Source: Chloroflexota bacterium
Lineage (GTDB): Bacteria > Chloroflexota > Anaerolineae > Anaerolineales > Anaerolineaceae
Reading direction: 5' to 3'
DNA: 35,842 nucleotides
NCBI GenBank assembly: GCA_016838895.1
Contig: JAEKNU010000047.1
Coordinates: forward strand, 1-35,842
Both the position numbers and the translations under genes were made by a program. The number at the start of each line of letters is the position of its first letter. The first letter of the stretch is position 1. The notes under the pieces were generated by a model. It was not told where the DNA came from, did not search any database, and worked only from the letters and a program-made list of their open reading frames with translations. This document shows positions 7,361-15,693 of the stretch, one piece after another.

Positions 7361-9086
7361 AAAACCTACTATGGAAGGCCGCACAAAAATCGGATACGTT
7401 ATTGGCGGCAGCCTGAAAGATCAGCTAAAAGTGCGCCTGATCGTGCGTGCACATGAAATCCAGGAAGGCAGCTTTGTTGTCATACACAGCGGGAACTGGA
7501 ATTTCTATGGATTGGTATCCAACATTCAATTAGGTGCCACTGATCCCCGTTTTGCTGAGGAGCAAGCCCAGGAACGCTACCCGGCTTCCATCGTACAGAT
7601 GCTGCACGGGCAAACCCTGTACACCAATCTGGAAGTAATGCCCGTACTGATGCTTGAAAGTGGACCTGCGCTGGATGATCCGGCTTATCCAGAATGGATG
7701 CAATCCCAGGGGGATCAACTTCCTCACCCCATTCCGATCAAAACCGTACCGGAACATCAGGCCAGCGTCTGGCAGGCATCGGCAGGTGATATTGCCGAGA
7801 TTTTTGGTGATCCCAAAGACAAAAGCAGAAAACATTTTGTACTGGGCACCACTCGTGAGCAGGATCATCCGGTGTGTATTGATCTGGAAAAATTTGTGCA
7901 GCGTTCCTCTGGCATATTTGGTGCCACCGGTACTGGTAAATCCTTCCTTACACGCATGATTCTGGCAGGGCTGATTCATAATGATGCTGCTTCTATTCTC
8001 ATGTTTGATATGCATAACGAATATGGCTTTGATGATCTGGCATCCGACACGAAAGTAAGTGTGCCGGGTTTACGCAGTAAATTCCGATCCAAAGTACGTG
8101 TGGTGGGTTTGGGCGCTGACACCATGGTCAGAAATCAACCCGTCGATTTCACGCTGGAACTGGCCCAAAAAGATATCCTGCCATCGGATATTGATTTGCT
8201 GACCCGTGAACTGGACCTGAAAGACACCACCCCGGTCACCATGCAGGCGCTCATCAGCAGTTTTGGGCAGCATGGCTGGTTCAAGGCATTTCAAGCCATG
8301 CAGGTCGGCACCATGATAGAAGATGATAGCGGCAAAAAGATCCCTGCTCCAGGCAGCGTTGCTCATTGGGCGCGTGAAAACGGGGTTAATGAACAGGCTG
8401 CCGAAGGATTACGCCGAAAACTCAACCGCGTTTTCTCATTGCCGTATATCGTTGAAACTCCAGCTGCAGACAGCGTTACACAAATCATTGAAGCCCTGCA
8501 AAAAGGCCAGCACATTGTACTTTCCTTTGGCAAATACGAACGCGACCTGGATTATTTACTGGTTGCCAATGTGCTCACGCGCCGAATCCGCGATGCCTGG
8601 GAAAAACAAACCAATCAATACAAACAATCCTATCAAAATGAACCCAAACCCTTAATGATCGCCATTGAAGAAGCTCATAAATTACTCAATCGAGAGATGG
8701 CATCACAAACCATATTCAGTACTATTGCCAGGGAAATGCGCAAGTATTACGTCACCCTCCTGGTAATTGATCAACGTCCCTCCCAGATATATGATGAAGT
8801 GCTATCTCAATTGGGCACACGCATCTCGGGTTGGTTGGGGGATGACACGGATATTCAAGCGGTGCTATCCGGTATTTCCGGCAAAGAAGCACTACGCGGT
8901 ATGCTTTCCCGCTTGCAGCCAAAAGAAGAAGTGTTGATTCTGGGCTGGGGTGTGCCTATGCCGATTCCCATTAAAACCTTGCGCTATGATAACAATTTCT
9001 GGAAACAATTATTGGGCACAAAGTCAGGTGCCGGTGAGAGCGAGGAAGAGATCATCAGGAGCCTCTTTGGCAAAAAAGATAATTAA
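7350..9086 (+). CDS. herA: HerA-family hexameric DNA translocase
   Basis: A 578-residue FtsK/HerA-type ATPase that pumps DNA, and in archaea feeds the NurA nuclease. An N-terminal HAS-barrel-like domain (IGYVIGGSLKDQLKVRLI, then EGSFVVIHSG and FYGLVSNIQLG) covers about residues 10-60. Walker A is GATGTGKS (191-198), with FDMHNEYGFDD in the strand after it. Walker B is LMIAIEEAHKLL (435-446). QRPSQI near residue 475 and the ELGTR-like QLGTRISG fit the sensor and arginine region of the family. It starts inside the previous gene (11-base overlap) and ends the operon at a terminator. HerA proteins also occur in some defence modules, but the NurA partner favours repair. Confidence 0.93.
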   Translation: MSTKKPTMEGRTKIGYVIGGSLKDQLKVRLIVRAHEIQEGSFVVIHSGNWNFYGLVSNIQLGATDPRFAEEQAQERYPASIVQMLHGQTLYTNLEVMPVLMLESGPALDDPAYPEWMQSQGDQLPHPIPIKTVPEHQASVWQASAGDIAEIFGDPKDKSRKHFVLGTTREQDHPVCIDLEKFVQRSSGIFGATGTGKSFLTRMILAGLIHNDAASILMFDMHNEYGFDDLASDTKVSVPGLRSKFRSKVRVVGLGADTMVRNQPVDFTLELAQKDILPSDIDLLTRELDLKDTTPVTMQALISSFGQHGWFKAFQAMQVGTMIEDDSGKKIPAPGSVAHWARENGVNEQAAEGLRRKLNRVFSLPYIVETPAADSVTQIIEALQKGQHIVLSFGKYERDLDYLLVANVLTRRIRDAWEKQTNQYKQSYQNEPKPLMIAIEEAHKLLNREMASQTIFSTIAREMRKYYVTLLVIDQRPSQIYDEVLSQLGTRISGWLGDDTDIQAVLSGISGKEALRGMLSRLQPKEEVLILGWGVPMPIPIKTLRYDNNFWKQLLGTKSGAGESEEEIIRSLFGKKDN

Positions 9087-9091
9087 ACAAA

Positions 9092-9126
9092 AAACATCCC
9101 TGATAACTTCCATATCAGGGATGTTT
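9092..9126. terminator. Bidirectional terminator between herA and the DUF212 gene
   Basis: A perfect 14-bp stem (9092-9105 with 9113-9126; AAACATCCCTGATA and its complement) with a 7-base loop. It lies between convergent genes, 5 bases after the herA stop, and the arms give T-rich ends in both directions. Confidence 0.85.
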
Positions 9127-9139
9127 CTATTATCAGTGG

Positions 9140-9592
9140 CTAGCGCCACATAAAATATGTGCTGATCGATACTGCAAAAGCTAAAATCGTACCACCCACC
9201 ACTTCCAGCGGAGAATGCCCAATTACTTCTTTTAATTGAACATCTGATATTTGATGTCCGGCTAATAATTCCTTAATCAAATAATTTATGCGCTGCGCGT
9301 GAAAACCGGCTTGCCTGCGTACGCCTGCCGCATCATAGATGACGATCATTGAAATAGGTACTGCAATCGCAAAAGCTGCTGAATCAAATCCATCAAATAA
9401 ACCAATTGACACGGTAGTCGCAACCATTAAGGATGAATGGGAACTGGGCATCCCGCCAGGGCTCAGCCAGAGCCCCCAATGCCAGTCTCGGTGAACCAGA
9501 AAATAAACAACTGGCTTCAAGGCTTGTGCTAATAACCAGGCGATCAACCCGGATAATAATGGATAATTATGTATTAATTGGTTCCAAATCAT
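9140..9592 (-). CDS. Divergent PAP2 family membrane protein (DUF212, YuiD-like)
   Basis: A 150-residue integral membrane protein with several hydrophobic segments. It carries the diagnostic SPGGMPSSHSSLMVAT (about 44-59), a degenerate form of the PAP2 phosphatase signature, then IYDAAGVRRQAGFHAQ (85-100) and GHSPLEVVGG near the C-terminus. The family is annotated as acid phosphatase-related, but its substrate is unknown. Its ATG overlaps the xseB stop codon by 4 bases (ATGA), so it is coupled to xseB. The linkage of this family to xseA-xseB here suggests co-expression rather than a shared pathway. Confidence 0.9.
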   Translation of the reverse strand: MIWNQLIHNYPLLSGLIAWLLAQALKPVVYFLVHRDWHWGLWLSPGGMPSSHSSLMVATTVSIGLFDGFDSAAFAIAVPISMIVIYDAAGVRRQAGFHAQRINYLIKELLAGHQISDVQLKEVIGHSPLEVVGGTILAFAVSISTYFMWR

Positions 9593-9822
9593 GTACCACT
9601 CCGCTCGCTTGGATTTTCTTCGTTACTCAGGATTTGCATTTTCAGATCTGCTTCCTTTAATAGTTTACTGCAATGTTGAATAAGCAATTGTCCGTTTTCA
9701 CTTAACGAAATACTATCCGCTAAGGTTGCATCGCTTGTATCCAATACCTGAACAATGCGTTCAAGCTCAGCATATGCTTCCTCAAAAGACAAATTCGCAG
9801 TTTTGAGTTCAGGCGTTTTCAT
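9589..9822 (-). CDS. xseB: Exodeoxyribonuclease VII small subunit
   Basis: The 77-residue small subunit of exonuclease VII, which with XseA degrades single-stranded DNA into oligonucleotides. The family motif is clear: LSFEEAYAELERIVQVLD (about 10-27), then LADSISLSENGQLLIQHC. The start at 9822 is chosen over an upstream in-frame codon because AGGAGG (9831-9836 on the minus strand) sits 8 bases before it and the shorter form has normal length. The gene overlaps the xseA end by 14 bases and the DUF212 start by 4. Confidence 0.93.
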   Translation of the reverse strand: MKTPELKTANLSFEEAYAELERIVQVLDTSDATLADSISLSENGQLLIQHCSKLLKEADLKMQILSNEENPSERSGT

Positions 9823-11068
9823 CTTCTTTTCCTCCTGATTCGGTAAATTGAATAATTTTTTCACTTTTGGCAATTACTGCGCCATCTGCCAGTGTAATAC
9901 GCAGCATTTGCTCAGGGTTTACCTGTTTAATCGTGTGAATTCTTTCCCCGCTTTGCTCATCATTGAGTATCACATATCCACGTTTCAACATATTGTGAGG
10001 ATTAGCCGATTGTAAATGTTTTGACAAATGTGATAATGCCAGTTGCCGATTTCCTTGTTGATATTTTATCACTCTCTGCAATGTCATCGCCATCTGATCC
10101 AACTGCTGTTCCAATTCATAAACCTTGCGCTGCGGTGCATAGCGCTGCACAATCGCATTTTGCATCACTAAATCATCTTTTAGATCTGCTATGCGCATTT
10201 CCATGCGACGTTGGATTTCATTTTCTATGGCTTGAATGTTTAAACGAATATCCATCATATCAGGTGTTGCAGCTACGGCTGCAGCGGTTGGCGTAGGTGC
10301 TCGAAAATCTGATGCAAAATCCGCCAGCGTAAAATCGGTTTCATGCCCAATACCCGTGATGACTGGTATCCTGCAATCAGCGATCGCACGCGCCACTTCT
10401 TCATCATTGAATGCCCATAAATCTTCAAGTGATCCCCCACCGCGTGCCACCAAAATAACATCGATATCATCGTACTGCTGCAATTTTTGTAATGCCTGCA
10501 CAATTTGCTTTGGGGCTTCCTGTCCCTGAACTGAGGTCGGTGAGAGCAGCACCTCAGCTAACGGGAATCGATTGCGCAAGGTGTTCAACATATCCTGTAA
10601 AGCCGCCGCAGAAGGCGAGGTAACAATACCAATACGTTTCGGAAACACCGGCAGTGCCTGCTTACGATCAGCATCGAAAAGTCCTTCCGCTTCCAGTTGA
10701 TTTTTTAGCGCGGCAAATTGTTGGAAGAGCAGTCCTTCTCCCACCGGACGAAGGGTTTGAATATAAAGTTGATACTGTCCATCCCGTTCGTAGACGCTGA
10801 TACTACCCTGGGCTTCAATTGCCTGGCCATCTTGCAGGGTATGCTTCAAAAAAACTGGGGTGCTGCGCCAGATGACGCATTTCAATGAAGCACCGGCATC
10901 CTTCAGCGTAAAATAGACATGTCCTGATTTTGGTTGTGACAAATTGGATATTTCCCCACGCACCCAGACCTGCTGCAATATTTCATCACTATCCATCAAT
11001 TGACGGATATAGCGATTGATATCAGAAACTGTTAAAACTGGCGGGGCAAATAATTCAAACTGAGCCAT
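9809..11068 (-). CDS. xseA: Exodeoxyribonuclease VII large subunit
   Basis: The 419-residue catalytic subunit of exonuclease VII. An N-terminal OB-fold (LTVSDINRYIRQLMDSD, VWVRGEISNLSQPKSGHVYF, residues about 13-55) is followed by the nuclease core: FPKRIGIVTSPSAAALQD, VDVILVARGGGSLEDLWAFN (as DIDVILVARGGG), PVITGIGHETDFTLADFASD and RAPTPTAAA. A coiled-coil-like stretch follows, then the C-terminal NPHNMLKRGYVIL motif. All are typical, and no key residue is missing. The start at 11068 is preferred because TAAGGA lies 6 bases before it; a second ATG at 11074 directly abuts that site. First gene of xseA-xseB-DUF212. Confidence 0.95.
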   Translation of the reverse strand: MAQFELFAPPVLTVSDINRYIRQLMDSDEILQQVWVRGEISNLSQPKSGHVYFTLKDAGASLKCVIWRSTPVFLKHTLQDGQAIEAQGSISVYERDGQYQLYIQTLRPVGEGLLFQQFAALKNQLEAEGLFDADRKQALPVFPKRIGIVTSPSAAALQDMLNTLRNRFPLAEVLLSPTSVQGQEAPKQIVQALQKLQQYDDIDVILVARGGGSLEDLWAFNDEEVARAIADCRIPVITGIGHETDFTLADFASDFRAPTPTAAAVAATPDMMDIRLNIQAIENEIQRRMEMRIADLKDDLVMQNAIVQRYAPQRKVYELEQQLDQMAMTLQRVIKYQQGNRQLALSHLSKHLQSANPHNMLKRGYVILNDEQSGERIHTIKQVNPEQMLRITLADGAVIAKSEKIIQFTESGGKEDENA

Positions 11069-11096
11069 ACGCATTCCTTATACAACTGAAAACTTG

Positions 11097-11128
11097 CCCT
11101 GATCAGGGTGAGATTGATAAAGTATACC
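11097..11128 (-). promoter_or_regulatory. xseA promoter -10 and leader palindrome
   Basis: On the minus strand GGTATACTT (11120-11128) gives a TATACT -10 box. A perfect 12-bp palindrome, CCCTGATCAGGG (11097-11108), lies just downstream near positions +6 to +17, where a repressor could bind. No -35 consensus is obvious. The intergenic region also has to hold the promoter of the divergent MFS gene. Confidence 0.45.
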
Positions 11129-11203
11129 ATTTTCCATTATTCAAAATTATAAATTTGACGCTGCTCTATACATATTTTGCTAATTCGCATTACAATCAGT
11201 CGC

Positions 11204-12370
11204 ATGGCATTAAATCCATTTTCCGCAACAACAAAAGGCAAGCATATATTACAATATGCTATCGCAGTATTTTTATTCTGGGTTTCCTTATATCTTTATT
11301 ATCCAACGCTATCCGTTTATGTAGAATCCAAAACACATGACCTGGTTCAGGTAGGTACCGTACTGGCAATGTATGGTTTCTGGCAAATGGCAATTCGTAT
11401 CCCATTAGGGGTCTTTTCGGATTGGGTGAACCGCCAAAAACCTTTGATTATTACCGGTTTTATTTTAGCGGGGGTTGGTGCCATCGTTATGGCCAAAGCC
11501 AATGGCTATGGGGGATTAATCATCGGACGTTCCATTACCTCGTTTTCAGCCAGCTTTTGGGTTATTTTAGTTGTCGTTTTTAGCCGACTGTTCCCACCAG
11601 AAGAAGCGGTAAAAGCTACGGCTATTTTATCGATGGTAAATTCACTGGGACGCATGGTCGGCACGCTGCTCACCGGTTGGTTGAATGATCTGGGCGGATA
11701 TGAATTATCATTTTATGTCGCCAGTGCTGTTGCTCTTCTGGCTATCTTTATCATTATCCCCGGCAAGGAAAGCGAAGGTACTTATCTCACGCCATCTTTT
11801 AAAACGATGAAGAAACTGCTCAGCAATCGCTCCCTGATGGTGCCCTCCTGGTTGAGTGTGTTAACCCAATATGTTGTTTTTGCGACAACCTTTGGCTTCA
11901 TTCCGATTCTGGCTGCAAATTTAGGCGCATCCAATATGATGCAAAGCCTTTTAATGAGTATGAACTTGCTAATTATCATAGGTGGGAATATACTGGTTAC
12001 TCGTCTGGCAAATCGTTTCTCTACAGCAAACATGATTGCCGCAAGCTTCCTATTACTGACCCTTGGATTAATCCTGGCTGGATTTGCACAATCCTTAACC
12101 GTTATTTTTATTGCCCAGGCATTAATTGGTGTTGGTAACGGCATCAACTATCCGGCTTTAATGGGTTTGAGTATCGAATCCATTGAGGATCGGGAGCGTT
12201 CCACTGCGATGGGCATCCACCAGTCCGTGTATGCCATTGGTATGTTTATAGGACCCTGGTTGAGTGGCATTCTGGCAGAGAAAACCGGCATATCTATCAT
12301 GTTCTTATTGACTGCCGGGATGTGTTTTCTGATCAGCATCGTCGGTGTTCGCATCCTGAAACGAAATTAA
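11204..12370 (+). CDS. MFS transporter (drug/metabolite exporter-like)
   Basis: A major facilitator of 388 residues (397 if a TTG at 11177 is used) with about 12 hydrophobic segments. The loop between helices 2 and 3 reads GVFSDWVNRQKPLI, a variant of the motif-A G...DR.GR(R/K), and IIGRSITSFSASFWVI resembles motif B of exporters. The C-terminal half contains ALIGVGNGINYPALMGLSI and HQSVYAIGMFIGPWLSG, the latter like motif C. Neither start has a convincing ribosome site. TTGACG at 11155-11160 may be the -35. A MATE gene follows after 47 bases, so the two are probably co-transcribed. The substrate is unknown. Confidence 0.82.
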   Translation: MALNPFSATTKGKHILQYAIAVFLFWVSLYLYYPTLSVYVESKTHDLVQVGTVLAMYGFWQMAIRIPLGVFSDWVNRQKPLIITGFILAGVGAIVMAKANGYGGLIIGRSITSFSASFWVILVVVFSRLFPPEEAVKATAILSMVNSLGRMVGTLLTGWLNDLGGYELSFYVASAVALLAIFIIIPGKESEGTYLTPSFKTMKKLLSNRSLMVPSWLSVLTQYVVFATTFGFIPILAANLGASNMMQSLLMSMNLLIIIGGNILVTRLANRFSTANMIAASFLLLTLGLILAGFAQSLTVIFIAQALIGVGNGINYPALMGLSIESIEDRERSTAMGIHQSVYAIGMFIGPWLSGILAEKTGISIMFLLTAGMCFLISIVGVRILKRN

Positions 12371-12417
12371 TCTTCCCTAACGACCCAATATAGCATCGCC
12401 AGCAAGGACTTGATTTC

Positions 12418-13803
12418 ATGAACGCTATTATTAACCAAATTAAGCAAGATCGCTCATTTTATTCAAAAATATTTACCATCGCCGTACCGATTATTATTCA
12501 AAGCTTTGTAATGTCATCCTTGAATCTTATCGATATCATTATGATCGGGCAGATTGGGGATGTAGCTGTTGCGTCAGTCGGTCTGGCAAATCAAGTCTAT
12601 TTTCTATTGCGATTACTGCTTTTTGGTGTGTGCTCTGGTGCAGCCGTATTTGCCGCACAATACTGGGGACAGCGTGATATTCCAAATATTCGCAAAGTAC
12701 TGGGACTCAGTCTGATTCTCTCGATAGCCTCTGGTGTCCTTTTTACCATTCTGAGTATCATCTTCCCTGAATGGGTGCTGGGGTTGTACACCACCGATCA
12801 GGAAGTCATCCGCCAGGGATCTATGTATTTAAGGATCGTAGGACTCAGTTATATCGTCACTGCAATAAGTTTTGCCTATTCCATGGTGCTGCGCAGCGTG
12901 GAACGTGTAAATTTACCTATGATGGTCAGCATTATCGCTCTGGTGATCAACACCATTCTAAATTATGGTCTCATTCTCGGTAAATTGGGCATGCCGGAAA
13001 TGGGCATCGAAGGTGCCGCCATCGGCACGACCGTTGCCCGTGGCATTGAATTCATCGCCATTATTTTCTTCACCTATCGTCTCCGCACCCCGGCAGCCGC
13101 CCGTATTCGGGAAATGTGGGGCTACTCAACGGAGTTTTTCAAAACCTTCATGAAGACCACCGGACCGGTAATCATTAATGAAATACTCTGGTCATTAGGC
13201 AGCACGATGTATTTTGTGATTTACGCCAGAATGAACACCACTGCCCTGGCAGCCGCGAATATCTCCAGTACGGTGCAATCCATGGCACTGGTTTTTCTGA
13301 TCGGTATTGCCAATGGTTGCGCCATCATCGTAGGGAACCAGATCGGTGCCGGACATGAGGATACTGCCTTTGAGTATTCTAAAAAATCCATCCAATTGAA
13401 TATCGTTATTGGTGTGCTGCTGGGCATCGGATTAAACGTGCTAGCAGGACCCATTCTGGGATTGTATAAAGTCACCGAGGAAACTGCCTTTATTGCCACC
13501 CGCATGATTCAAATACAGGGCTATGCTTTCTGGCTCAAGGGCATTTGTATGTTGCTGATTGTGGGCATCATGCGCTCCGGCGGAGACACTCGCTACAGTG
13601 CCGTCATTGATGTAGGCGCCATCTGGTTGGTTGGCGTGCCGTTGGGTGCTATCGCAGCCTTTGTCTTCCATTTGCCTGCTTATCTGGTGGGATTGGTTTT
13701 CGTCAGCGAGGATGTCGTTAAAGCCATTTTCGGGATGAAACGCTTTATTTCCAAAAAGTGGATTAATAATCTGGCAACCACCGAAACAATTTCAGAATCC
13801 TGA
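12418..13803 (+). CDS. MATE family efflux transporter
   Basis: A 461-residue multidrug and toxic compound extrusion protein with 12 predicted membrane helices in two MatE repeats. The N-terminal repeat shows PIIIQSFVMSSLNLIDIIMIGQIG and GLANQVYFLL, characteristic of the family; the second repeat includes PVIINEILWSLGSTMYFVIYARM and NQIGAGHEDTAFEYSKKS. MATE proteins export cationic compounds in exchange for Na+ or H+. AAGGA lies 10 bases upstream of the ATG. It follows the MFS gene closely on the same strand, so a paired export operon is plausible. The exported compound cannot be predicted. Confidence 0.92.
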   Translation: MNAIINQIKQDRSFYSKIFTIAVPIIIQSFVMSSLNLIDIIMIGQIGDVAVASVGLANQVYFLLRLLLFGVCSGAAVFAAQYWGQRDIPNIRKVLGLSLILSIASGVLFTILSIIFPEWVLGLYTTDQEVIRQGSMYLRIVGLSYIVTAISFAYSMVLRSVERVNLPMMVSIIALVINTILNYGLILGKLGMPEMGIEGAAIGTTVARGIEFIAIIFFTYRLRTPAAARIREMWGYSTEFFKTFMKTTGPVIINEILWSLGSTMYFVIYARMNTTALAAANISSTVQSMALVFLIGIANGCAIIVGNQIGAGHEDTAFEYSKKSIQLNIVIGVLLGIGLNVLAGPILGLYKVTEETAFIATRMIQIQGYAFWLKGICMLLIVGIMRSGGDTRYSAVIDVGAIWLVGVPLGAIAAFVFHLPAYLVGLVFVSEDVVKAIFGMKRFISKKWINNLATTETISES

Positions 13804-13824
13804 CTCAAATACCATTTTTATACC

Positions 13825-13859
13825 ATCAGGGCGAGATTGTGATCTCGCCCTGATTTTTA
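13825..13859. terminator. Bidirectional terminator between MATE and MFS genes
   Basis: A perfect 13-bp stem (ATCAGGGCGAGAT, 13825-13837, with 13842-13854), TGTG loop, then TTTTATTATT on the plus strand. On the minus strand the tail is A/T-rich but without a clean T-run. Confidence 0.92.
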
Positions 13860-13862
13860 TTA

Positions 13863-15191
13863 TTATGCAGCTACTTCCAGCACATCCGTCAGCGGCACCT
13901 GACGCGTTTCCCGATTAAGGAACAGCGCACTCACACCGGCCACCACATAGGCAATGGCAAATATGGTCAATGGAAAAGCCAGATTCGCACCGATTAATAC
14001 CGCGCCCAATGTAGGTGCAATTGCGCCGGCAATACGCGTCATACCGCTGGCAGCGCCCATGCCTGTACCACGAATATTGGTCGGATAAGCTTCCGGGGTA
14101 TAAGCATACAAAGCTCCCCAGGCACCCAATGCAAAGAATGACATCCAGATACCCATGGCAACCAGCACCTGAATAGAAGTGGCCGCAGCAAACAGGTAGG
14201 TAAAGAATCCCGAAGCCACCAGATAAAAGGCCAGCGTTTTCTTCCTGCCCCATTTTTCAACCAGATAGGCCGCCGAAAAATAGCCAGGCAATTGCGCCAA
14301 TGCCAGAATGAACGTGTTCTGATAAACCGGCAGTAAGGTCATACCCGATGATCGGAAATATGAAGGCAGCCAGGAGAAAACGCCATAATATCCCAGCGAG
14401 ATGCAAAACCAGATCACCCAAAGCAGCAAGGTCGTGCGCCGTAACTGCGGATTCCACAACTGGCTGACTTTGTTGCTAGCATCGGTACGTATCGGTGCCA
14501 GTTCAAATTCCGGCATGGTAACGCCATTTTCAGCTGCCACCTGATCTAGCACTTCTTTGGCTTCAGCCGTTCTGCCCTTGACCATCAAATAACGGGGTGA
14601 TTCAGGTACATGTCGACGGAAGAAAAAGATGATCACCCCCGGCAATGCCGAGATAGCCAACAGCCAGCGCCAGCCAAAATTCGGCACAATTAGCCAGGCT
14701 AAACCGGCAGCAATAATGGTACCCACCGCCCAGAAACTTTCCAGAAGCACCAAATAGCGTCCACGTTTCTCAGTTGGTAGGTATTCTGCAAAAATCGAGT
14801 AATCTACTGGCAGGGTTCCACCCACACCAAAGCCGGTTAATCCACGTAAAATCATCAGCACAATGAAATTTGGTGAAAAGGCGGAAAGTAAACCAAACAC
14901 CGAATCAATCGCAACCGTACTGATAAAGCCTGTTTTCCGGCCAATCAGATCGCTTAATCGCCCCCATACCCAGGCACCAGCTAACATCCCCAAAAAGATG
15001 GCTGTACCCAACAATCCTTTCTGTGTGGCAGAAAGTCCCCACTCTTCAGCAATCGCTGGAATAGCAAAGGCAATCAACAGTACTTCCATGGCATCTGCTG
15101 CCCATCCCATACCGCACAGGATTAACAATTTGCGTTGAAATCGCCCCATTCCAATTTGGTCAACAGCTTGATCTAAACTGATTGTTTTCAT
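13863..15191 (-). CDS. MFS transporter, NiaP/aromatic-acid:H+ symporter type
   Basis: A 442-residue major facilitator with 12 hydrophobic segments. It resembles the SV2/NiaP and AAHS importers: DAMEVLLIAFAIPAIAEEW in helix 1, GRLSDLIGRKTGFI as motif A (about 77-90), RGLTGFGVGGTLPVDYSIFAEYLPTEKRGR in helix 4-loop (the sequence shows each part), and PESPRYLMVKGR after helix 6. YTPEAYPTNIRGTGMG near residue 370 is the typical C-terminal copy. These families take up organic acids such as nicotinate or benzoates. GGAGTG precedes the ATG. The gene has its own strong promoter and operator, and no catabolic enzymes are adjacent. Confidence 0.87.
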   Translation of the reverse strand: MKTISLDQAVDQIGMGRFQRKLLILCGMGWAADAMEVLLIAFAIPAIAEEWGLSATQKGLLGTAIFLGMLAGAWVWGRLSDLIGRKTGFISTVAIDSVFGLLSAFSPNFIVLMILRGLTGFGVGGTLPVDYSIFAEYLPTEKRGRYLVLLESFWAVGTIIAAGLAWLIVPNFGWRWLLAISALPGVIIFFFRRHVPESPRYLMVKGRTAEAKEVLDQVAAENGVTMPEFELAPIRTDASNKVSQLWNPQLRRTTLLLWVIWFCISLGYYGVFSWLPSYFRSSGMTLLPVYQNTFILALAQLPGYFSAAYLVEKWGRKKTLAFYLVASGFFTYLFAAATSIQVLVAMGIWMSFFALGAWGALYAYTPEAYPTNIRGTGMGAASGMTRIAGAIAPTLGAVLIGANLAFPLTIFAIAYVVAGVSALFLNRETRQVPLTDVLEVAA

Positions 15192-15254
15192 TTCACACTC
15201 CTCTTGATGATTTCCTTTTGTTGGGCCCTAACAATCAGAAAACCACCACTTACT

Positions 15255-15300
15255 TAGTGTATATCCTACACTATTGTAGTGAGTTAATTTATCCTGTCAA
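15255..15300 (-). promoter_or_regulatory. Promoter with inverted-repeat operator for the MFS gene
   Basis: On the minus strand TTGACA (15295-15300), a 16-bp spacer and TACAAT (15273-15278) form a near-consensus promoter. From the last base of the -10 region, TAGTGTA-GGATA-TACACTA (15255-15273) is a perfect 7-bp inverted repeat with a 5-bp spacer, over the start site. A further TAGTG half-site (15277-15281) lies in the -10/spacer. This layout fits repression, for example by a GntR-type protein, which is not encoded in the window. Confidence 0.72.
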
Positions 15301-15375
15301 GTCCTATTTGTAATAAGTTAGCGTGAAAAAGGATTATGTCTAGACAATACCCCTTCCACAATTTACAAGAATGTG

Positions 15376-15693
15376 TATAATAGATTCAGAAGTGTTCAAA
15401 AAATCACATCCGTCCGTCTCCTTGCATTCATAGATGAATGTCGATAGGAGACAGGATGAATTTCAATTAGTTTCCCCCCACGAACATACTATTATTAGGT
15501 ATAGATTATATTTTGTCATGATGTGTGTTTCATGTCTGATACATGAATCGTTTTATCTTGTCGTATTCATATTTTCCGACATTTTGCCGGAATGAAGATT
15601 TTTCAATGTTGCTGCCGGATGAAAACCCAAGCCATCCCATGCATTTTATGAGTATTGTTCCATATCAAATCTTTCGCGAGGATAAGGATTACC
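15376..15693 (+). promoter_or_regulatory. serC promoter and long structured leader
   Basis: A perfect TATAAT (15376-15381) predicts transcription from about 15388 and an untranslated leader near 305 bases. Hairpins in it: GTCTCCT/AGGAGAC enclosing CATTCA/TGAATG (15416-15452); TTCATGT/ACATGAA (15529-15547); TTCCG/CGGAA (15574-15592); and TTTTCA/TGAAAA (15600-15625). GCCGGA(A)TGA occurs twice. No known riboswitch or T-box consensus is recognised. The rest of 15192-15693 holds the divergent MFS promoter and no gene. The -35 is weak, so a later promoter is also possible. Confidence 0.45.

Noticed and set aside
5559..9086. NurA-HerA operon as an anti-phage system
   Set aside because: No Sir2, DUF4297 or other effector is present; NurA partner and gene order fit DNA repair.
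9823..9873. Longer XseB form
   Set aside because: AGGAGG precedes the ATG at 9822 and the shorter protein has the family length.
15655..15693. Longer SerC form
   Set aside because: The first codon would be non-ATG with no ribosome site, and the family begins NFYAGPS shortly after residue 1 of the shorter form.
15376..15693. T-box or known riboswitch in the serC leader
   Set aside because: No AGGGUGG T-box core and no recognised aptamer consensus was found.
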